Shown here in pieces: positions 9,117-17,172 of a stretch of DNA of 64,000 bases. How positions within the stretch are numbered: the first letter of the stretch is position 1; each line of letters begins with the position of its first letter. The stretch is from Polaromonas sp. 39-63-25. Lineage in GTDB: Bacteria; Pseudomonadota; Gammaproteobacteria; Burkholderiales; Burkholderiaceae_C. The DNA lies in NCBI RefSeq assembly GCF_002278925.1, contig NZ_NCJH01000008.1, positions 1-64,000 of the forward strand. Direction: 5' to 3'. The notes beneath the pieces are model-generated. The model saw only the letters and a program-made list of their open reading frames with translations. It was not told where the DNA came from and made no database searches. A program made the translations under genes and the position numbers.

Positions 9117-9764
9117 CTATTGCCCGAAGCGCGGGCCGATTTTCAGGAACTCGAATTCCAGCGCGCTGCTGGTGCGCCCCAGCGCGGTATTGCGGTGGGG
9201 AAAACGGCCGTAGCGGGCAACGATGTCGCGGTGCTTGACAGCAAAGTCCAGCGAGCCCTGGGCGCTGGCGCGGTGCGCCTCGGGCACGGCCGCCAACAGG
9301 GCGCTGAAGCGGCGCACGCCTTCTTCCTGCAGGGCCAGGTTTTCGGCATGGGTGAGCGGCATGTACAGAAAGACACGGCCTATCCAGGGCAGGGCCTCGT
9401 CGATGCCTTCCGCGAGCGCATCGCTGACCAGCCGCTGGGCCTGCTCGTCCCCGGCAAAGGCCTGGCCCTTGCCGCGAAAGATATGGCGCGGAAACTGGTC
9501 GAGCAGGATCACCAGCGCCAGCCGGCTCAGCGGCTGCGCCTCCCAGCCGGCGAGACCGCCGGCCAGCGCCTGTTCGACCAGCTTGCCAAAGGTCTGGCGG
9601 ATTTCCTCGTCGAGTTCGGGCCCGCCATTGAACCAGCGCTTGCCCATGTCCTGGCTGGGCCAGCCCAGCTTGAGGCCATCGCCGAACCAGAAATCGAGGA
9701 CCAGCTCGGGCGAGGTGGAAATCGGAAGCGGCGAGGAAGACGTGGAGGACGTTGAAGAGGGCAT
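9117..9764 (-). CDS. DUF924 family protein
   Basis: A 215-residue cytoplasmic helical protein of the DUF924 family, whose biochemical role is not known. Diagnostic segments are VLDFWFGDG near residue 22, WFNGGPELDEEIR, the LSRLALVILLDQFPRHIFRG core, FLYMPLTHAENLALQEEGVRRF and the end HRDIVARYGRFPHRNTALGR. The first 18 residues are a Ser/Thr/Pro-rich run not typical of the family, so the true start could be a little downstream. It stands alone, 35 bases downstream of the response-regulator gene and on the same strand, so it may be co-transcribed with the two-component pair. Confidence 0.85.
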   Translation of the reverse strand: MPSSTSSTSSSPLPISTSPELVLDFWFGDGLKLGWPSQDMGKRWFNGGPELDEEIRQTFGKLVEQALAGGLAGWEAQPLSRLALVILLDQFPRHIFRGKGQAFAGDEQAQRLVSDALAEGIDEALPWIGRVFLYMPLTHAENLALQEEGVRRFSALLAAVPEAHRASAQGSLDFAVKHRDIVARYGRFPHRNTALGRTSSALEFEFLKIGPRFGQ

Positions 9765-9799
9765 GGGCGGCAGGTACGGGGCGGGCAGGGACGGGGTGT

Positions 9800-10627
9800 T
9801 TACATCGCCCTGAACTGCTGACTGTACATGCGGCTGACTGATAGTTTTTCCGTCCTGCCGCGCAGGCTCAAGGAGAGTTTGCCGGTCTCGTCGCGGCTGA
9901 CTGCTTCGATCGCGCCGGCCTGCACCACGGTGCCGCGGTGGATCTGCCAGAAGTTTTGCGTGTCCAGCTGCGGCAACAGGTCTTTCAGCGGTGTGCGTAT
10001 CAGGTACTCGTGATCGGCGGTGAGCACCCGCACGTATTTGTCGGCCGCTTCAAAATAAACCACCTCGCCCACCGGCACCATGCGGATGGTCGTGCCCACG
10101 CTGATTTGCAGCACCTTCAGCGGGCCGCTCTCGGGCCCGGGCGCCCGGGTGGCGGCCAGCAGCTGGCGCAACTGGTCCAGGGTCGTGTCCAGGGGTGCTC
10201 CTGAATTCATAGCTGCTTGCGCCCGTGTGGAAAGGGCTTGTTGCACTTTTGATACTGTTTTCTGCAGGCGCCCGGCTTGCACGGGCTTGAGCAGGTAGTC
10301 CACCGCCTGCGCTTCAAAGGCCTGCACCGCGTACTGGTCGTAGGCGGTGACAAACACCAGCGCGGGAAACGGCGTGTCCTGCGGCCAGTCGTCGGCCAGT
10401 TCGGCCGCGGCCTCCAGGCCGCCCAGGCCGGGCATGCGGATGTCGAAAAACAGCACCTCCGGCAGCAGCTGCAGCGACTGCGCCACGGCCGAGGCGCCGT
10501 CACCCACCGTGGCCAGCACGCGCAGCGCGGGCCAGGCGCGTGCCAGTTCGGCCTGCAGGGCCTGGGCCAGCAGCGGTTCGTCTTCGGCGATCAGGGCCGT
10601 GGCCGGGTGGTCGGGGTGGTTGTTCAT
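9800..10627 (-). CDS. LytTR-type response regulator
   Basis: A 275-residue DNA-binding response regulator. The receiver domain occupies about residues 10-130, with acidic pocket AEDE, phosphoacceptor D62 in FFDIRMPG, the VTAYDQYA threonine and conserved lysine in LLKPV. A linker leads to a C-terminal LytTR domain (about 170-275) with the typical VVYFEAADKYVRVLT and IHRGTVVQ segments, which contacts DNA through beta strands. Its ATG overlaps the stop of the upstream kinase gene by four bases, so the two form a matched AlgR/FimS- or LytSR-like pair. Target genes cannot be deduced; the membrane genes around it are candidates. Confidence 0.93.
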   Translation of the reverse strand: MNNHPDHPATALIAEDEPLLAQALQAELARAWPALRVLATVGDGASAVAQSLQLLPEVLFFDIRMPGLGGLEAAAELADDWPQDTPFPALVFVTAYDQYAVQAFEAQAVDYLLKPVQAGRLQKTVSKVQQALSTRAQAAMNSGAPLDTTLDQLRQLLAATRAPGPESGPLKVLQISVGTTIRMVPVGEVVYFEAADKYVRVLTADHEYLIRTPLKDLLPQLDTQNFWQIHRGTVVQAGAIEAVSRDETGKLSLSLRGRTEKLSVSRMYSQQFRAM

Positions 10628-11667
10628 GGTTTGAAGGGAAATCGGACGCTGGCCCTTGTACCGCCTGCGTCAGCAGCTACCAATTCGATAGCAATTTCGG
10701 CGCCGTAGGTGCTGGCCAGCCGCTCGCGCACCTGGGCCATGCCGAAACCCGCGTGGTCTTTGTCGGCACCCGACAGGCCGACGCCGGTGTCCAGCACCTC
10801 CAGCACCAGCGCCGCGCCCTCGCGCCGGGCGCGGACGGTGATGCGACCGCCTTCGACCTTGGGCTCCAGCCCGTGCTTGATGCTGTTTTCCACCAGCGGC
10901 TGCAGCAGCAGCGTGGGCACGGGATGCTGCGCCAGTTCGGCGGGCAGCTCCAGCGTGTAGGACAGGCGTGGCCCCATGCGGATGGCCATGAGCTCGAGGT
11001 AGTCGCGCAGGCGGTCGAACTCGGCCTGCAGCGTGTGGGTGGGTGACAGCGAGGCGCCGAGTGTGGCGCGCAGGTAGTCAATCATGTGGTCGAGCATGAC
11101 CTGGGCGCGCGGCGGGTCGGTGGCAATCAGCGCGCGCAGGTTGGCCAGGGTGTTGAACAGCATGTGCGGCTCGAGCTGCGTTTCCAGCAGCTTGAGGCGG
11201 GCCTCGCTGGCGTGCTGGCGCGCCTCGTCCATCTTGCGGATGAGGTAGGCGCTTTTGCTGATGGAGTAGAAGTAAAAGCTGCCGGCAATGCCGGCCAGCG
11301 CGGTGATCAGGATGGAGTTGCGCAACTGGGTTGGGTCCTGGTGGCCGGCGCCGGGCGCGTACCAGCCGTAATAGTCACACAGCCGGTCGGCGATGGTCGT
11401 GCCCAGCAGGTAGCCCAGCACGATGCTGGCTGTCACAAGCACCAGGCCGGTCCAGCCCTTGGGCCACCCGGTCTCCCGGCTGGAAGGGAACAGGTGGCGG
11501 CCGATGTCGATGCCGGCCCAGGTGATGCCCGCAATCAGCAGCGAATACACCAGCGGCGGGCCCCAGGGCCGCTCCGGCATGAAGGCGTACTGGATGGTGG
11601 CGATCACCAGCGCGAAGGCCGTTACCTGCAGCAGGTGCCGCAGCTTGGAGGTCCAGTCGATGTTCAT
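10624..11667 (-). CDS. LytS/YehU-type membrane sensor histidine kinase
   Basis: A 347-residue inner-membrane kinase, partner of the LytTR regulator immediately downstream. About four hydrophobic helices fill residues 8-160. The kinase core begins at ARLKLLETQLEPHMLFNTLANLRAL, where the His of EPH is the expected phosphorylation site of the His_kinase (pfam06580) group; the family usually reads NPHFLFN. The ATPase part shows LLLQPLVENSIKHGLEP (N box) and LDTGVG (G box) with AGFGMAQVRERL. The start overlaps the preceding 2TM gene by four bases. The stimulus is unknown. Confidence 0.92.
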   Translation of the reverse strand: MNIDWTSKLRHLLQVTAFALVIATIQYAFMPERPWGPPLVYSLLIAGITWAGIDIGRHLFPSSRETGWPKGWTGLVLVTASIVLGYLLGTTIADRLCDYYGWYAPGAGHQDPTQLRNSILITALAGIAGSFYFYSISKSAYLIRKMDEARQHASEARLKLLETQLEPHMLFNTLANLRALIATDPPRAQVMLDHMIDYLRATLGASLSPTHTLQAEFDRLRDYLELMAIRMGPRLSYTLELPAELAQHPVPTLLLQPLVENSIKHGLEPKVEGGRITVRARREGAALVLEVLDTGVGLSGADKDHAGFGMAQVRERLASTYGAEIAIELVAADAGGTRASVRFPFKP

Positions 11668-11972
11668 CGCTGCGGGCCGTCGCCGTGCTGGCGCTGAAGG
11701 CGTTCACGCTCCTTCTGCACCATCTGCTCGCGCAGGCCGCTGCCATTGCCCAGCACGAACACCGACACGCCATGCAGTGCCAGCCCCAGGCCCCAGCCCA
11801 GCACCGGGAACCATGACCAGGGCCGGCTGCCCAGGCCGTAGGTCGACATGGCGAAGATCACCGCGTTGATCAGCAGGTAGAGGGCAGCGTGGACATACCA
11901 GCCCAGCTTGGCGCCCGCGCGCTTGTGGGCCAGGCGTTCGATGTCTTCGGGCAGGGGCGGGGTATGCATCAT
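11664..11972 (-). CDS. 2TM-domain membrane protein
   Basis: About 102 residues with two membrane helices (YVHAALYLLINAVIFAMSTY and WFPVLGWGLGLALHGVSVFVL) after a short cytosolic helix with RLAHKRAGAKLGW. This is the layout of the small 2TM domain that often accompanies LytTR systems. The tail LREQMVQKERERLQRQ is basic and helical. I place the start at the Met-Met of MMHTPPLP (11972). An upstream in-frame codon at 11993 is possible. The stop overlaps the kinase start by four bases. A paralogue is at 13128-13430. Confidence 0.8.
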   Translation of the reverse strand: MMHTPPLPEDIERLAHKRAGAKLGWYVHAALYLLINAVIFAMSTYGLGSRPWSWFPVLGWGLGLALHGVSVFVLGNGSGLREQMVQKERERLQRQHGDGPQR

Positions 11973-12011
11973 GGGAAGGCGTGAAAAAAACATTCTAGGG
12001 CAGGGCAGGCT

Positions 12012-12977
12012 TCAGGTGCGGCAGGCCTCGATGATGGCCGGCCAGGCGCGCGGGTCCAGCGTCAGGCCCATGTGGTTGACGCCGGGCACGAGGGTGACCG
12101 GCACACGCTGGCCGGCCGCGGCAAACACCCCGGCGAACTGTTCGGCGCGAAAGAGCTCGTCGTCGTTGCCCACCACGATGCGCAGCGCAGTGCGGATGCC
12201 GCGGATGTCGGCCAGGTAGTCGTCATGCGGGCCGAAACTGGTGGCGAGGGTGAAGGAGTACGAGGGCGTGAGCAGGGGCCGGGCCGCGTCGTTCAGGCCG
12301 AAGTTCAGCACCGGCAGCTCATTCCAGGCGGTCAGGTCGGCGCGATTGAGAACATGCAGCGCGACCAGGCGGGGCAGGCCCACCGACACCCAGCCGCCGT
12401 TGCCCGGCCGGGCGGTGGGGGCGTCGTGGCGCAGGTAGGGCGAGAGCAGCACGTAGCGGTCAAACAGGGCCTGCCGCGCGCTGCCGGCAAAACGCAGCAC
12501 AAAGCCGCCGCCGGAGGAAAAACCCAGCAGGGTGCTGGGGCCTGCATGCGGCACGGCACGCATGAAGTCTTCCACGTCGTCCTCGAGCTGGCCCACGTAG
12601 GCGGCCTGACCGCGCGGGCCCGAGTCGCCGTGGCCGCGCATGTCGAGTGCGGCCACATTGAAGCCGGCCGCAGCCAGCGCCTGGGCCAGCGGGTGCATGG
12701 AGCGTCCGCGCGCCGACGAGCCATGCACCAGCACGATGCGGCATTTTTCCAGGCTCCCAGGGGCGGCAGGGTAGTCGAGCCAGGCCAGGGACGTGCCGTC
12801 GCGGGCCACATAAGACCGTGCCGGCGGCACGGCGCTGAAGTCCACCTTCGCAAAGGGTTCGTTGATGCTGGCCAGCGGCGCGATGGGTGCCGGCCCGCCG
12901 AAGGCAACCGCGGCGGCGAGTGCCGTGAACAGCAGGACCACGGCGGCGAAGGCGGCGAAAGTGATGGATCGGGTCAT
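12012..12977 (-). CDS. Alpha/beta hydrolase, membrane-anchored or exported
   Basis: A 321-residue serine hydrolase of the alpha/beta fold; the substrate is unknown but a lysophospholipase-like or esterase role is plausible. An N-terminal hydrophobic helix (ITFAAFAAVVLLFTALAAAVAF) works as anchor or signal. The fold is visible as IVLVHGSSARG (oxyanion loop), AALDMRGHGDSG, the nucleophile elbow LLGFSSGGG, an acidic residue in VGNDDELF and a catalytic His in VNHMGLT near the end. I choose the ATG at 12977, since the upstream extension is Arg/Pro-rich and not family-like. It lies between two 2TM paralogues. Confidence 0.85.
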   Translation of the reverse strand: MTRSITFAAFAAVVLLFTALAAAVAFGGPAPIAPLASINEPFAKVDFSAVPPARSYVARDGTSLAWLDYPAAPGSLEKCRIVLVHGSSARGRSMHPLAQALAAAGFNVAALDMRGHGDSGPRGQAAYVGQLEDDVEDFMRAVPHAGPSTLLGFSSGGGFVLRFAGSARQALFDRYVLLSPYLRHDAPTARPGNGGWVSVGLPRLVALHVLNRADLTAWNELPVLNFGLNDAARPLLTPSYSFTLATSFGPHDDYLADIRGIRTALRIVVGNDDELFRAEQFAGVFAAAGQRVPVTLVPGVNHMGLTLDPRAWPAIIEACRT

Positions 12978-13127
12978 GGCAGCAGGTGGTGGCGGAAAAA
13001 GGCGGTGATCTTCTGATCGACCTCGGGCAGCTGGCTGCGGTCGAAGCCCGGCGGGTCGCCCCGCCAAAGCGCGCAGGTTGGCTGGTATTTTTTCATGGTG
13101 TGCTGACTGTCATTGCGTGCTGCCGGT

Positions 13128-13430
13128 TCACCAGGGATCGCGCTGAAGCGACAGGCGTTCACGTTCCCGCTGTACCAGGCGTTCGTGCAGGCCGGCGCCG
13201 CCGGTGAGCAGGAACACCACGGCGCCATGCACGGCCAGGCCGATGCCCCAGCCAAAGGCCGGGAACACCGCCCAGTGGCGGCCGCTCAGCGCCGACAGGG
13301 CAAACAGCACGAGGTTGACGGCGATAAAAACGCTGGCGTGGATGTACCAGCCCATTTTGGCGCTGGCGCGCTTGCGGGCCAGGCGTTCGATGTTTTTGTC
13401 TTGCGGGGTATGTGGGGTGTGCGGGTTCAT
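13128..13430 (-). CDS. 2TM-domain membrane protein (paralogue)
   Basis: A 100-residue protein with the same build as the 11664-11972 product: cytosolic RLARKRASAKMGW, helix one YIHASVFIAVNLVLFALSAL, helix two VFPAFGWGIGLAVHGAVVFLL and a basic tail LHERLVQRERERLSLQ. The two copies flank one alpha/beta hydrolase gene, pointing to a local duplication. GGAACTCACC before the ATG gives a usable ribosome site. Function unknown; membership in the LytTR locus suggests a membrane partner of that system. Confidence 0.8.
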   Translation of the reverse strand: MNPHTPHTPQDKNIERLARKRASAKMGWYIHASVFIAVNLVLFALSALSGRHWAVFPAFGWGIGLAVHGAVVFLLTGGAGLHERLVQRERERLSLQRDPW

Positions 13431-13445
13431 GGTGAGTTCCTTCGT

Positions 13446-14411
13446 TCAGGCGTGGACGGTGGTCATGGCGGGAGCGGCGGGTTGGCGCGCCAGCCGCAGC
13501 AGGCGGGCCGTGCGGCCGGCAAAGATGCCGCTGAAAATGCCGTACAGCGCGGCGATGGCCAGGGTGAGCCCGGTGTTGGTCGTCAGGGTCGGGTTGATCA
13601 CCAGACCCACACCCACCATGTACTTGGTCAGGAAGATGCCCATGATCAGCGCCATTGGGACCCAGCTGCCCGGCAGCTGGAACTGGCGCCTGGCGGGGTC
13701 GTAGGCCGCGTCGGCCGGCAGCGGCATTTGCGTAACGACGAGCAGCAGCAGGATCGCGGCGGCCAGCCAGCTGCCCAGCACGGCGGGCGAGGCGCCGAAG
13801 GCCGAGAAGACGCCATACAGCGAGAGGGCGCCCAGCCCCAGGGGCAGCAGGGTGACGCGGGCCAGGCCCACGGTGCGGCGGCGGGTCTGGCTCCAGCCGA
13901 GCACCAGCAGGGCGGCCAGCAGGCCCCAGACCCACAGCGGCGTGTTCGTCAGGATCTGCCCGATCAGTGGTGTTCCCTGAGGTGGTTGGTACTGGGGTGA
14001 AATCAGCCCCAGCCACTGGCCGAACACCAGGTTGCCGAGGTAGCGGCCGGGCAGCAGGGTGAAAGCACCGGCCACGCCGCAGGCCCCGATGTACAGGCGC
14101 TTCATGGTCTTGCGGTGGCCGGTGATGTTGCCCCTGGCCAGGAACCAGAAGGCCAGCGCGAGCATGCCGTACGTCACCGGAATCAGGATGTGGATGGGGG
14201 TGTAGCCGTTGATGTTGGGCAGCCGGAAATCGCGGATGAAGATGGCCGAGGTGGCAGCCACCAGCATCAAGGTGACCCAGGCGTAGCCGGCCGCGCGGTG
14301 CAGCCGTGGGCGCGGGGCGCGGGCCCGGCGCGCCCACAGGGCGACGGGCCCGATCGCGGTGGCGCCGAGAACGGCGCTCAGGTGGATGGCGATGGTGGGT
14401 GACATGTCCAT
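13446..14411 (-). CDS. DUF2306-like multispanning membrane protein
   Basis: A 321-residue inner-membrane protein with roughly eight to nine helices. The first half matches the DUF2306 pattern: HLSAVLGATAIGPVAL, HRAAGYAWVTLMLVAATSA, HILIPVTYGMLALAF, then HRKTMKRLYIGACGVAGAFTLLPGRYLG, with several conserved His that could bind haem or metal (inference). The second half (about 165-321) adds further helices and resembles small membrane proteins next to two-component genes. CGGAGAACACC precedes the ATG. It is the first gene of the leftward run that leads to the LytTR pair. Confidence 0.8.
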   Translation of the reverse strand: MDMSPTIAIHLSAVLGATAIGPVALWARRARAPRPRLHRAAGYAWVTLMLVAATSAIFIRDFRLPNINGYTPIHILIPVTYGMLALAFWFLARGNITGHRKTMKRLYIGACGVAGAFTLLPGRYLGNLVFGQWLGLISPQYQPPQGTPLIGQILTNTPLWVWGLLAALLVLGWSQTRRRTVGLARVTLLPLGLGALSLYGVFSAFGASPAVLGSWLAAAILLLLVVTQMPLPADAAYDPARRQFQLPGSWVPMALIMGIFLTKYMVGVGLVINPTLTTNTGLTLAIAALYGIFSGIFAGRTARLLRLARQPAAPAMTTVHA

Positions 14412-14615
14412 GGTGTTCTCCGGTCAACAAGGTCAAAACAAGATGGAACGGACTTTGCCGGGACGGCCGCAGTGGCGCGAGGGCCTTGCGACGAAATGCA
14501 GGAGAAGCGGTGCGAGTTGCAGCCAGCGAACGCGAAAAGCGCCGGCCCGGCGCCTGCCGCGCCCCCGGGGGCAGCGGGCCGGCAGCGATAATCAGCCCAT
14601 ATTTTTGGAGAGCGC

Positions 14616-15449
14616 GTGGACATCACATTGCTGATCAAGGCTGCCGTCATGGGCATCGTCGAGGGGCTGACCGAGTTTTTGCCCATTTCTTCTACCGGCC
14701 ACCTGATTCTTGCCGGCGCCCTGCTGGGTTTTGACGACGAGAAGGCCAAGGTGTTTGACATCGCGATCCAGACCGGCGCCATTTTTGCCGTCATCCTGGT
14801 GTACTGGCAAAAACTGCGCGACACCCTGGTGGCGCTGCCCACGGACAGGCAGGCGCAGCAGTTTGCACTCAATGTCCTGATCGCTTTTGTGCCGGCGGTG
14901 TTGCTGGGCCTGCTGTTTGGCAAGGCCATCAAGGCCCACCTGTTCACGCCGGTGGTGGTGGCGAGCACCTTCATCATTGGCGGCTTCGTCATTTTGTGGG
15001 CCGAGCGGCGGCAAAAAATGAATCCGGCCACGGCACGCATCCACGAGGTCGAAGCCATGACCATGATGGATGCGCTCAAGGTGGGCCTGGTGCAGTGCCT
15101 GGCCATGGTGCCCGGCACCAGCCGCAGCGGCGCCACCATCATCGGCGGCATGCTGCTGGGCCTGTCACGCAAGGCGGCGACGGATTTTTCGTTTTACCTG
15201 GCGATTCCGACGCTGATCGGCGCCGGTGCCTACAGCCTGTACAAGGACCGCGCCCTGCTGTCAGCGGCGGACCTGCCGCTGTTTGGCGTGGGGCTGCTGT
15301 TTGCTTTTGTCAGCGCCTGGCTGTGCATTCGCTGGCTGCTGCGTTACATCGCCACCCACAGTTTTGTGCCCTTTGCCTGGTACCGCATCGTCTTCGGTGT
15401 GGTGGTGCTGGTGACGGCGCAGATGGGCTGGGTCACCTGGGCGGCATGA
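14616..15449 (+). CDS. uppP: Undecaprenyl-diphosphatase UppP (BacA)
   Basis: Integral membrane enzyme that removes a phosphate from undecaprenyl diphosphate, recycling the lipid carrier for peptidoglycan; overproduction gives bacitracin resistance. The 277-residue protein has the two family signatures [15 protein letters not shown] (residues 16-30) and [14 protein letters not shown] (about 165-178), which supply catalytic Glu, Ser and Arg, set in about eight helices. The start is GTG at 14616, with GGAG six bases before it. It is divergent from the DUF2306-like gene and convergent with the next hydrolase. Confidence 0.97.
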   Translation: MDITLLIKAAVMGIVEGLTEFLPISSTGHLILAGALLGFDDEKAKVFDIAIQTGAIFAVILVYWQKLRDTLVALPTDRQAQQFALNVLIAFVPAVLLGLLFGKAIKAHLFTPVVVASTFIIGGFVILWAERRQKMNPATARIHEVEAMTMMDALKVGLVQCLAMVPGTSRSGATIIGGMLLGLSRKAATDFSFYLAIPTLIGAGAYSLYKDRALLSAADLPLFGVGLLFAFVSAWLCIRWLLRYIATHSFVPFAWYRIVFGVVVLVTAQMGWVTWAA

Positions 15450-15484
15450 AGGGCGTGCGCGGCTGAGCGTTCACGCCGCGCCGC

Positions 15485-16315
15485 TCAATCCATCAGGTTG
15501 CGCAGGGCCGCTTCGATGGCCGCCGCCGTGGCCACGGGTTTTTCCATCGGGAACAGGTGGCTCCCGTCGAGCATCATGATGCGGCCTTTGGTGACCTTTT
15601 CGGTCATGGCCATGCCCACCTGTTTCATCTCGGCCGACTGGCGCCCGCCGATGAAGGCCACCGGGCACTTGAGCGGATGGCGCTTGAGCAGGCCCTCGAG
15701 GTTGTCGGGCAGGGTGTTGTAGATGGCGGTTTCCACATCGCGGTCAAAACTCAGCAGGCGCTGGCCGCCGGCATCGTGTGTGCCGTGTTCGATGTAGTCC
15801 AGCAGCACCTGTTCATCCCAGCGTGCAAAGGCTTTTTTGGTGCGGAAATGGGCCAGCACCTCGGCCTGGCCCAGCCACTCGTGCCGGCGCTTGCGGCTGA
15901 TGGCGCCGGGTGAAATCGAGCCAACCAGCTGCGCACGTTTGGCCACGCTCAGCGCGGCGGCACGCCAGCCGCCCAGGATGGGCGAGTCGATCAGCAGCAC
16001 ACCACGCACCGGCAGGCCGCCGAGCACGGGATTGCGCGCGGCGCACATCAGGCTCAGGAAGCCGCCCAGCGAGTGGCCGACCAGAAAGGCCGCCTGGCCG
16101 GTTTTTTCGACCTGCTCGCTGGTGAAGTCGGCGAGCTGCTGCACCAGGTTGGGCCAGTTGCTGGTGACCGGGTAACGCGGGTCGTGGCCGAATTTTTCAA
16201 TCGCCTTGACCTGGAAGCCGCGCGCGCGCAGCCCCTGGAACAACACGCCGTAGGTGCTTGCGGGAAAGCTGTTGCCGTGGGAGAAAATGATGAGGGGTTT
16301 GGTGGAGGCGGGCAC
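15485..16315 (-). CDS. Alpha/beta hydrolase
   Basis: A 276-residue soluble hydrolase without signal peptide. The fold reads as IIFSHGNSFPASTYG (oxyanion region), nucleophile elbow LVGHSLGGF, a lid region rich in charged helices and GSHLFPMEKP holding the catalytic His near the C-terminus. The candidate acid is in AFIGGRQSAEM, where the usual Asp is not obvious. Substrate unknown. The start is one base after the stop of the peptidase gene at 16317, so the two are likely co-transcribed. Confidence 0.85.
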   Translation of the reverse strand: MPASTKPLIIFSHGNSFPASTYGVLFQGLRARGFQVKAIEKFGHDPRYPVTSNWPNLVQQLADFTSEQVEKTGQAAFLVGHSLGGFLSLMCAARNPVLGGLPVRGVLLIDSPILGGWRAAALSVAKRAQLVGSISPGAISRKRRHEWLGQAEVLAHFRTKKAFARWDEQVLLDYIEHGTHDAGGQRLLSFDRDVETAIYNTLPDNLEGLLKRHPLKCPVAFIGGRQSAEMKQVGMAMTEKVTKGRIMMLDGSHLFPMEKPVATAAAIEAALRNLMD

Positions 16316-16316
16316 G

Positions 16317-17144
16317 TCAGATCAGCTTTTCTTCGGGCGAGGTGATTTTTTTCAGCGGCTGGTTGCGTGTCAGCGGCGTCAACAGCGGCACCTGGGTTTC
16401 GCCGCCGGTCCACATCGGGTCCTCGATGCTGTCGAAAACTTCGCGCAGCTTTTTGCCCCAGTTGTCGTGCAGCATGCGGAAGTAGGGGTTCTCGTGGTCG
16501 ATGCAGACCACCTTGTCGCTTTGCAGCGAGTTGACTTCATAAACCACCATGTCCAGCGGCAGACCGACGGACAGGTTGGACTTGAGGGTGGAGTCCATCG
16601 AGACCAGCGCGCATTTGGCGGCTTCGTCCAGCGGTGTTTCGGGGGTGATCACGCGGTCGAGCACCGGTTTGCCGTATTTGGATTCGCCGACCTGGAAGTA
16701 GGGCGTCTCCGGCGTGGCTTCGATGAAGTTGCCGGCCGAATAGAGCTGGAACAGGCGCATGCCTTCACCGCGGATCTGGCCGCCGAAGATCAGCGAGACA
16801 TTGAACTCGACACCGGCATGTTTGAGGTCGTCGGCATCGCGCTCGTGCACGCGGCGGATGGCCGCACCCAGCACACGCGCCGCGTCGAACATGCTTTTGG
16901 CGTTCCAGATGGTGATGGGCGGGCCGCCTTCCGGGTCCTTGAGCTGCTCGATCTGCAGGATCTCGCGCACTGACTGCGAGATCGACAGGTTGCCGGCCGA
17001 CAGCAGCACCATGAAACGGTCTTCCGGCTTTTCGTAAATGATCATCTTGCGGAAGGTGCTGATCTGGTCCAACCCGGCGTTGGTGCGGGAGTCGGAAAGA
17101 AACACCAGGCCGGCGTTGAGTTTGATGGCGACGCAGTAGGTCAT
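16317..17144 (-). CDS. Anbu-type proteasome-like peptidase (BPH)
   Basis: A 275-residue Ntn hydrolase related to proteasome beta subunits, the bacterial proteasome homologue Anbu. After removal of Met the protein would begin TYCVAIKLNAGLVFLSDSRTNAG, with Thr1 as nucleophile and Asp and Lys of the active site in SDSRT and FRKMII. I therefore place the start at 17144, not three codons upstream at 17153. The C-terminal part carries VSMDSTLKSNLSVGLPLDM. Known Anbu rings assemble as open helices; substrates are unknown. The gene usually travels with COG2307/COG2308/transglutaminase-like genes, none of which is nearby here. Confidence 0.9.
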   Translation of the reverse strand: MTYCVAIKLNAGLVFLSDSRTNAGLDQISTFRKMIIYEKPEDRFMVLLSAGNLSISQSVREILQIEQLKDPEGGPPITIWNAKSMFDAARVLGAAIRRVHERDADDLKHAGVEFNVSLIFGGQIRGEGMRLFQLYSAGNFIEATPETPYFQVGESKYGKPVLDRVITPETPLDEAAKCALVSMDSTLKSNLSVGLPLDMVVYEVNSLQSDKVVCIDHENPYFRMLHDNWGKKLREVFDSIEDPMWTGGETQVPLLTPLTRNQPLKKITSPEEKLI

Positions 17145-17172
17145 GGGGGGCAATCGTTGGGGGTGGGACGGC

